A stretch of 12,519 bases of DNA, taken from assembly GCA_001941025.1 (NCBI GenBank), contig MSHE01000034.1, forward strand, positions 1-12,519. The letters are read 5' to 3'. A program made the translations under genes and the position numbers. The notes beneath the pieces were generated by a model. The model searched no databases and was not told the origin of the DNA. It saw only the letters and a list, made by a program, of their open reading frames with translations. This DNA comes from Lachnospiraceae bacterium Zagget3 (GTDB taxonomy: Bacteria > Bacillota_A > Clostridia > Lachnospirales > Lachnospiraceae). How positions within the stretch are numbered: position 1 is the stretch's first letter; the number at the start of each line of letters is the position of its first letter. This document shows positions 9,701-12,519 of this stretch, piece after piece.

Positions 9701-10677
9701 GTGGACACACCATCACCGGTATATCCCCGTGCAGCGGCATTCTCAACTGTCTCCATATTAAAGAGCGTCTCATTGGGTGTCAGTTCCACAGCCTTGGTGC
9801 AGCCGTTTTCCAGACAGCTCTCAAATACCGTCGGATCTTCCTTGCTTTGCTCGATAATCTCATCCCAGGTCATATTGTGGATGCAGTACTCGGAATCGCA
9901 GGATTTATAACTGTTTACATAACTTCCTCCCACCGCCGGGCCAAATGTAAGACCAGCTGTCTGAGTCGTTTCCCCACCGTCAAGGGAATACGTGTCCGTC
10001 TCGATGCCCCATATTTTTACCGCGTAATTCACGGTGGAGGCAGATCCTTCCGATCCCTCCTCCACGATCACGGTATATGTCTCCGTTGCAGAGATCCAGT
10101 CGCGCAGCGTTGTGGTAACCGTTACTCTGGTCATACCAGCCTCATTTGCGGTGAGAACCAGGGTGCCGTCCATGGTCTCGCTTAACGCTAACCCTTCCGC
10201 ATCACCGTTGGCGGTCACTGCTCCGGCAGATACAATGGAATCATCCGCGACATTCACATCCACATCTGCATAACGCAATGTAGGGATTGGATTGCATTGG
10301 CAGCCATATCCTGGAAGGAAGCAGCTGGTGCTGGCGCATCCATCCGGGCAGTCCGATTTCGTGCAGCCGGCATACTGATCATGAGCATACGGATGAATGG
10401 TGATCTCCGCTTCCTCGCCAACATCGAGCGTAATCACATTGTCTTCCGCTTCTTCGGAAGTAATGGTCATATTTCCATGATTGTATCTTTCACTTGTCAC
10501 CGAATCTGACAATGGCTGCACCGCGTCCTCCGCAGCGGCGCAGCAGTCATCACACACCGCCTCTACATCCGCGGTGCCCTCTGACGTTTCCGCCGCAAAG
10601 GCCGTCATGCCGCTCAAACCAAACACCATCGCCGCGGCCAACAGCCATGTCAAAAGTCTCTTGGAAAATTTTCTCAT
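3736..10677 (-). CDS. Giant modular secreted wall-binding protein B (2313 aa)
   Basis: The signal peptide (MRKFSKR, hydrophobic core, cleavage near AFA-AE) is followed by a Cys-rich N-terminus (CDDCC at about 45; a dense Cys cluster at about 105-125). Next come an Ig-like segment (about 125-205) and a DUF6273-like domain (about 215-525; WWTRS at 485-489, final PGFCL). Then: one FIVAR helical repeat (about 530-600); a DLL/Cys-pair module homologous to the gene A units (about 604-862; CTIC at 856-859); a CUB-like domain (about 863-955) and an Ig-like segment; a stretch with a YEVTVKADGY motif (about 1090-1190); a GVSLVDLLDEAGV domain (about 1200-1390); and an InlB B-type repeat (KEGYVFAGWYTD, about 1400-1495). 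The end has a module shared with protein A, ending in CSFCG (1760-1764), four FIVAR repeats (about 1775-2060), and GWWYIKDGKVDFTHNGV-type wall-binding repeats to the C-terminus. No LPXTG motif is present, so anchoring is probably non-covalent. It is likely extracellular and wall-attached. The ligand is unknown. Confidence 0.95.
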   Translation of the reverse strand: MRKFSKRLLTWLLAAAMVFGLSGMTAFAAETSEGTADVEAVCDDCCAAAEDAVQPLSDSVTSERYNHGNMTITSEEAEDNVITLDVGEEAEITIHPYAHDQYAGCTKSDCPDGCASTSCFLPGYGCQCNPIPTLRYADVDVNVADDSIVSAGAVTANGDAEGLALSETMDGTLVLTANEAGMTRVTVTTTLRDWISATETYTVIVEEGSEGSASTVNYAVKIWGIETDTYSLDGGETTQTAGLTFGPAVGGSYVNSYKSCDSEYCIHNMTWDEIIEQSKEDPTVFESCLENGCTKAVELTPNETLFNMETVENAAARGYTGDGVSTLLYLLNGTEDSSDAYAVWNASRADNSTEDPANVYSRSRVRTTLTGDQSNIQEWMTENPGANDYYDIATLCDETNCLLSCFPTELQDAVLPRTTLNSGNATTGNYKKNDKTTFDKLFLFSVAETGITNASDDSGGTSYNISGRTAYEFSSTDAISYHQEWWTRSGYSGNNYYAFYIGYSASESGISVNTSRGLSPGFCLPGPEWEEPVDKTDLENEVAEAETLNEDDYTTDSWAVLLTALAAAQGVLDNADATQDEVNAALLELQTAIDNLEPVVEPEEGITVNVTYAADATKETMMLTDSEIQEAVDAAPETTLNRGDREYTEQFVLVTDLLSDYLGIDVEDVSYAEAKTSDGWDLNNIESGFDFSEWYLYDGGGYWRLAIPDAGQNNWLKYMDEFDLVVGSYNDIPVYQNGELLTTITGDDFALAQAKAKEQTFTRITGMGSGDVTEKFVSVKDLLGDYQPDEGCGFVATAESDGFTSTYTADIYEDAYFYCEEGTGYYRTAMDGAWGYMWCTDVTYFIVGHNYEDGACTICGEAEPYPESEHNYSNNEDESWTYTLGGAENGVYVTFDEQTYTESGYDYIYVYDGDGNQIGKYDGSSLAGVTLYIPTDTFTVRLTSDSSMTYWGFAVTDVEAAGDKIDLSIVGTVDDPLAAVYVGTEDVPADVKVNGVSLVQGTDFIVEADTSVAGETVEVTITGIGAYTGTLTTHVYVWDEDHLQEPASIASNMTGLRQSSAAGTSSVSLENADNAYKASITEVTLRPVETDAPVDEGGTVTGDTDTGDLTYPNAPKEITLTADELTISGNNLTFNRTEDDPIVYVMEGHGFPYTYTNARGQVPYYPQTQVYEVTVKADGYVDAVGLTTFYTGTSAGFSIIEDMDGDHYTTDDQNVLATWTSDEIREMASFANGSSQCGMTGFRTFTTNGVSLVDLLDEAGVTVSADDSFLLQTSDDYGNTFSYSQLFGATRYFMSGIYDPEFVDIYNQAASDSASGGNDLIRRWLANYALEHDTTIDPRICVDYNETLIYGDDINAGVTLPTAENTVFNRLVSFENQYRFVYGIEIVQDAVSVNFDTQGGSDVESQTVLTHPMTSTSNTTMWSSYWGNSLIIYRGQGDGVEEPAKAEGADTIAVPTTPTKEGYVFAGWYTDADCTDGNEFDFEANDGTVEENTTLYAKWISEDEAIGIVDFDITSAEHDDADGELNQTIIATITFSDNIALAHEDLRDDLLITIAGGDVYDTDRTITYEVQNGNQLVITMVSTDWVAITSGMLQIQDITGEGIVAADSDKTVIFATQSGRIPTGIVVNNDMIAGTDAEPASTYVAVAHKANMRGMYAYELVSIDADGNETVVSSGTSHAHDFYGEIDEAAIASAIAGTFSSVDGYTVEYTEGDTYFIITADNAVEGENLAVRMVEWKAEINEAHAPSETVAEDGMLITRCSFCGDVFSEEPIPVTVDKTVLNATISAAEALDAYEEYYTPDSWEALQNALDAAKAVSADANVTQDEVNDATVDLVNALAGLALKEQTDKTILNAMIAAAEALDAYKDYYTPASWEALQNAVNAAKAVSADDNATQDDINSAAVALVNALVDLETEEQPTAVDKTVLEAAIDTADALDESAYTADSWAAMQAALEAAKTVDADPDATQDAVNDATVALVTAIVDLQTEPTPASTVDKSELLSEIVIDSMLPLSCYTADTWAPFEESLLNAVSVLADPEATQDEVDAAVLALKTAKDNLVLKDGLIKDSDGIWRLYSDGLVCLDYYGFAENANGKWYVENGVVTFTKTDIIKDRTGAIGTAGDWYYVIDSKVQTGFTGLSNFRNVNGWWYIKDGKVDFTHNGVDKNQNGWYYVEGGKVQFGFTGLSNYKNDNGWWYIAGGKVDFTHNGVDKNKNGWFYVVGGKVQSDFTGLGNYGNANGWWYIKDGKVDFTHNGVDKNKNGWWYVSGGKVNFNFHGIASNQNGTWYLNNGKVQFAYSGTVTYNGKTYTVRNGYVI
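3880..4310 (-). repeat. 138-bp tandem repeats encoding wall-binding modules
   Basis: Three near-identical 138-bp units (46 residues, each a pair of about 23-residue wall-binding repeats) recur in phase: the same CGACGCCGTTGTGGGTGAAG string sits at about 3918, 4056 and 4194 on the plus strand. The encoded core is KVDFTHNGVDKN plus NGWWY or NGWYY. More divergent single repeats lie on both sides, to about 4490 and to the stop codon. Such aromatic/Gly repeats in Firmicutes bind choline-, glucan- or wall-polymer ligands. The specific ligand here is not evident. Confidence 0.88.
4500..5346 (-). repeat. Four tandem FIVAR repeats in protein B
   Basis: Four units of 71-74 residues each begin with DKTVL or a variant; the leading Lys codons are at 5346, 5133, 4911 and 4692. 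They continue with an Ala-rich helix, YTxxSWxxxxxAL, an AAKxVxAD stretch and ATQDEVNDAxxxLxxAL. That is the FIVAR three-helix pattern found in Gram-positive surface proteins as spacer or stalk domains. The first two are the most alike. The fourth is diverged in its first helix. A fifth, isolated FIVAR lies at about 8880-9085 (residues 530-600). Confidence 0.85.
8401..8500 (-). repeat. Partner of the 491-590 near-identical stretch in gene B
   Basis: This segment of gene B matches 491-590 in gene A with about 3 differences per 100 bp, although the surrounding module homology is far weaker at the DNA level. It spans the junction between the two halves of the DLL/Cys-pair module (VVGSYN to DIPVYQNGE). 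The direction of transfer cannot be told from the window. Confidence 0.78.
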
Positions 10678-10777
10678 CTTTGTTTTCTCCTTTCTTTGCA
10701 AAATTCCCTTTCTATAATATATATTAAAATGCGAATCTACAGGCTCCATAGATCGCTGATTTCCTCAAACTCATTCT
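10678..10777 (-). other. Intergenic stretch before gene B, with the ribosome site that sets its start
   Basis: AAGGAG at 10692-10687 lies 9 nt before the ATG at 10677 and fixes that start. An in-frame ATG 24 codons further upstream (10749) lacks a ribosome site and would bury the signal peptide, so it is not used here. The stretch contains an AT-rich run with TATTAT or TATATT -10-like strings but no convincing -35, and no terminator hairpin. Gene B is therefore most likely co-transcribed with the small gene upstream. Confidence 0.65.
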
Positions 10778-11008
10778 TCAACCCAAATCCTGAAGACTGG
10801 CAACGGATGTGGAGCAGCAGCCACAGTCATCCTCTTCGGTGCAGTCTTCGCATGTCCCATCTTCCAAGACGACGCAGCCGTCATCCGCCACATACGACTC
10901 TGCGACTTCCGCAGTCTCTTCCGACCCGCAGGCCGTCATGCCGCATAAACCAAGCAGCATCCCCGCAGTCAGCAGCAGCAGGAAACATTTCTTTGGAAAT
11001 TTTCTCAT
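10778..11008 (-). CDS. Small Cys-rich acidic lipoprotein-like peptide, paralogous to the protein B N-terminus
   Basis: A 76-residue product with a strong ribosome site (AAGGAG at 11022-11017, 8 nt from ATG) and its own consensus promoter. Residues 1-26 form a secretion signal (MRKFPKK, then a hydrophobic core). The sequence MTAC at 24-27 fits a lipobox, which would make Cys27 the lipidated first residue of a mature peptide of about 50 residues. That peptide is strongly acidic and has six more Cys (45, 53, 56, 62, 64, 65), including CEDC and CGCC. The leader aligns with those of proteins A and B (GMTAC here, GMTAF there), and protein B also has an early CDDCC, so this looks like a duplicated, detached N-terminus. 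Metal binding or disulphide linkage to protein B are conjectures. I do not recognise a named family. It could alternatively be a decayed gene remnant, but the intact promoter, ribosome site and frame argue for expression. Confidence 0.78.
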   Translation of the reverse strand: MRKFPKKCFLLLLTAGMLLGLCGMTACGSEETAEVAESYVADDGCVVLEDGTCEDCTEEDDCGCCSTSVASLQDLG

Positions 11009-11041
11009 TATGATTTCTCCTTAAAGAACAGAACCCCGGTT

Positions 11042-11065
11042 CGCTATATTTTTAAAAGAATAGCG
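11042..11065 (-). promoter_or_regulatory. 24-bp palindrome in the leader of the small Cys-rich gene
   Basis: On the minus strand the left arm is CGCTATTCTTTT and the right arm AAAAATATAGCG. The outer six bases pair perfectly and the centre is TTTTAAAA. Its position relative to promoter and ribosome site resembles the element at 3548-3571. Compared with that copy the central C-G pair is T-A, so pairing is kept while the bases change. This supports a selected inverted repeat (operator or RNA stem). Confidence 0.6.
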
Positions 11066-11074
11066 CTGGCTTTA

Positions 11075-11103
11075 AGTATATACTGTTTCCCCCGTAAAAT
11101 CAA
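11075..11103 (-). promoter_or_regulatory. Sigma-A-type promoter of the Cys-rich gene and gene B
   Basis: On the minus strand, TTGATT (-35, 11103-11098) and TATACT (-10, 11080-11075) have exactly 17 bp between them. The block AAAGCCAGCGCTATT follows, as in the gene A promoter. The spacer sequence differs between the two promoters, so the shared downstream block is not simply leftover identity across the whole region. Confidence 0.85.
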
Positions 11104-11135
11104 CCGCCGCCTCCTCTATCATTCATAAAATGCAT

Positions 11136-11166
11136 AAAAAACTCCCCCACCCGCAGGTGAGGGAGT
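11136..11166 (-). terminator. Intrinsic terminator after dctQ
   Basis: On the minus strand, ACTCCCTCACC pairs with GGTGGGGGAGT (11 bp with one G-T wobble) around a 4-nt TGCG loop and is followed by six T residues. It begins 26 nt beyond the dctQ stop codon and marks dctQ as the last gene of the TRAP transcription unit. Confidence 0.9.
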
Positions 11167-11192
11167 CTTTCTCATGTTTTTGAGTTTCCGTG

Positions 11193-11750
11193 TTACTCTG
11201 ATCCGAGTTCGGCTTGCGCTTCTTCTTCCAGCCCTTCCTCTTCTTGAGGCTGTGTGATCGGCTGCGCGTTCGGCAATTCGACAAAATACTCGATCGCCGT
11301 GACAATAATCGTCAGCGCGTAGATGCACAGACCGACAAACATGATGATGTAAAACGGGAAATACGGGATATGCAACACCGAGGAGGCTTTCCCCGTTCCT
11401 ATATTCCGTCCGATCATCAGGAACGCCTGTACTGCCATCATGATACAGAAAACCGCGCACACACACTGTACGATGCCATTCGTCGCGCATCTGACTTTGG
11501 GCCCGAACCGATTAACAAGCATATCCACCCGGACATGCCCGTTCTCCAGATGGGTGATTCCGAAGCACAGGAACATCATGATCACCATGGCCAATTCAAC
11601 CATCTCCATGTTTCCGAGGACACGGATATTCGTTGTCCAGTGCAGGATGATGTCGATTACGGTAATGATTACCGCAAACATCACCGCCACCATGGAAATG
11701 TATTGAATCGCACGGCAAAATTTTTCTACTCCGCCACGGAATTTTTTCAT
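11193..11750 (-). CDS. dctQ: TRAP transporter small membrane subunit (DctQ family)
   Basis: A 185-residue membrane protein, the normal size for the DctQ subunit, which joins the large DctM permease in TRAP (sodium- or proton-driven) uptake of organic acids and related solutes delivered by DctP. Four hydrophobic segments lie at about 15-37, 50-66, 90-113 and 130-153. The family-typical stretch HLENGHVRVDMLV is at 67-79. The tail from about residue 160 is unusually rich in Glu and Gln. The start is set by AAAGGAG (11765-11759), 8 nt before ATG. An upstream in-frame TTG at 11768 overlaps that ribosome site and is not used. It begins 40 nt after the dctP stop, consistent with one operon, and is followed by a terminator rather than by dctM. 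Confidence 0.92.
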   Translation of the reverse strand: MKKFRGGVEKFCRAIQYISMVAVMFAVIITVIDIILHWTTNIRVLGNMEMVELAMVIMMFLCFGITHLENGHVRVDMLVNRFGPKVRCATNGIVQCVCAVFCIMMAVQAFLMIGRNIGTGKASSVLHIPYFPFYIIMFVGLCIYALTIIVTAIEYFVELPNAQPITQPQEEEGLEEEAQAELGSE

Positions 11751-11758
11751 AGCGCCAA

Positions 11759-11765
11759 CTCCTTT
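11759..11765 (-). promoter_or_regulatory. Ribosome binding site deciding the dctQ start
   Basis: AAAGGAG on the minus strand is 8 nt upstream of the ATG at 11750. It rules out the TTG at 11768, whose next codons are the ribosome site itself. Confidence 0.85.
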
Positions 11766-11790
11766 CAAGAGAGCATCTTAAGCGAAATTA

Positions 11791-12519
11791 TCAGCTCTTC
11801 GCGTTCTCAATGCACTCCGTAGCCGCGGTATAGATCGCCTCGCCGTCATAGCCAAGGCCGTCGGTCTTCTCGATCCACTCCTGGATGGTGTCATCCGCGA
11901 CCGCTTCGAGGTCGGATCTCGTCTCGTCATCGAAGTTGTAGAGCTTGCCCTCATCCTTAACGGTGGCTTTCATCTCGTCTTCGACATCATCCCAAGCAGT
12001 CGTGTACTGGATCGCGTCTTCGGACTTCTCATCCAGGATCTGCTGCAGGACTTCCGGAAGCTCCTCATACTTATCCTTGTTCATCAGCAGGAAGTACGTG
12101 GAGACGCCGATGTTCTCATCCGCATACCAGGCAAGTGTCTCGTCCAGTTTGAAGGAGCTGATCGCGTGCCAGTCGGTGATGCAGCCGTCAAGCGTGCCCT
12201 TGTCCAGGTTGGAGTACAGGTCGTTGATGGATACGGATACCGGGTTCGCGCCCAGGTTCTGGATGAACGTGGTCGGCGGTCCGGAGTTTCCGCGGATCTG
12301 CATGCCCTGCATATCTTTGAGCTCTACGATCTGGGTCTTCACCGTGGAGATCGGGGACTGGCAGTTGGTGTGGAGCAGCAGGACATGGCAGTCAGCATAC
12401 TCGTCATCCATGTAGTCCGTGGTCTTATAGAACTCCCAGATTGCTTCGGAGCCCTGTGTCGCGCGGTCGATATCAAGCAGCGGAAGCATGAACACTTCCG
12501 TTACCGGGAACATGTCAGC
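11791..12519 (-). CDS. dctP: TRAP transporter solute-binding protein (DctP family; N-terminus beyond the right edge)
   Basis: The frame is open to the right edge (242 visible residues), so the signal peptide and first lobe are missing; full family members are about 330-340 residues. The internal Met at 12513 is not the start: it lies inside the family-typical ADMFPVTEVFMLPLL stretch. The QIRGNSG motif with its Arg is the usual carboxylate-binding position. It is followed by LGANPVSVSINDLYSNLDKG, TLDGCITDW and FKLDE, all characteristic of DctP. The C-terminus is rich in charged helices, as expected. It captures a solute outside the membrane and passes it to DctQ/DctM. The substrate cannot be inferred beyond a probable organic acid. 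The promoter lies outside the window. Confidence 0.93.
   Translation of the reverse strand, partial: ADMFPVTEVFMLPLLDIDRATQGSEAIWEFYKTTDYMDDEYADCHVLLLHTNCQSPISTVKTQIVELKDMQGMQIRGNSGPPTTFIQNLGANPVSVSINDLYSNLDKGTLDGCITDWHAISSFKLDETLAWYADENIGVSTYFLLMNKDKYEELPEVLQQILDEKSEDAIQYTTAWDDVEDEMKATVKDEGKLYNFDDETRSDLEAVADDTIQEWIEKTDGLGYDGEAIYTAATECIENAKS

Noticed and set aside
10678..10749. Upstream ATG at 10749 as the start of protein B
   Set aside because: It has no ribosome site, and it would put 24 hydrophilic residues ahead of a normal signal peptide. AAGGAG before 10677 fits much better.
10778..10780. A frameshift or premature stop splitting one gene into the Cys-rich ORF and gene B
   Set aside because: Each ORF has its own ribosome site and complete leader peptide. 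The two leaders are homologous to each other rather than consecutive parts of one protein.
11214..11822. Plus-strand open frame (202 codons) opposite dctQ
   Set aside because: It is antisense to a clear DctQ gene. The His/Asp-rich composition is an artefact of complementary codons for hydrophobic residues.

Overview
The window reads like DNA of an anaerobic Gram-positive bacterium of the class Clostridia, plausibly a Lachnospiraceae-like gut commensal. The evidence is consensus sigma-A promoters with 17-bp spacers, strong AAGGAG ribosome sites, very large secreted proteins built from FIVAR, CUB-like, InlB-type and choline/glucan-binding-type wall repeats, and a TRAP transporter. Base composition looks moderately GC-rich by eye. 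No taxonomic search was possible. Every supported gene lies on the minus strand, so the biological order runs from the right end of the window to the left.

Right end (12519 to 11193): the C-terminal two thirds of a TRAP solute-binding protein (DctP), then the small membrane subunit (DctQ), closed by a strong intrinsic terminator. The large permease DctM is not downstream of dctQ, where it often lies.

Middle (11103 to 3667): a consensus promoter followed by a 24-bp palindrome drives a 76-codon Cys-rich, lipoprotein-like gene. About 100 bp later comes a giant secreted protein of 2313 residues (protein B). No terminator or convincing promoter separates the two, so they are probably co-transcribed. 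Protein B ends in cell-wall-binding repeats and is followed by a 12-bp-stem terminator.

Left end (3608 to 1): a second promoter, with the same 15-nt block and the same type of palindrome, drives a second giant secreted protein (protein A). Protein A runs off the left edge, and 1176 codons are visible. It shares signal peptide, CUB-like, Ig-like, Cys-pair and DLL-type modules with protein B. It also carries a near-identical 789-bp tandem duplication.

The three secreted products (Cys-rich mini-protein, B and A) have homologous leaders. Two of their transcription units have near-matching promoter/palindrome regions. This suggests a co-regulated surface-protein locus that grew by duplication, module shuffling and gene conversion. 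Its function is not known from the sequence. Adhesion, ligand capture at the wall, or a protein-protein scaffold are possibilities, and the neighbouring TRAP transporter may be functionally unrelated.
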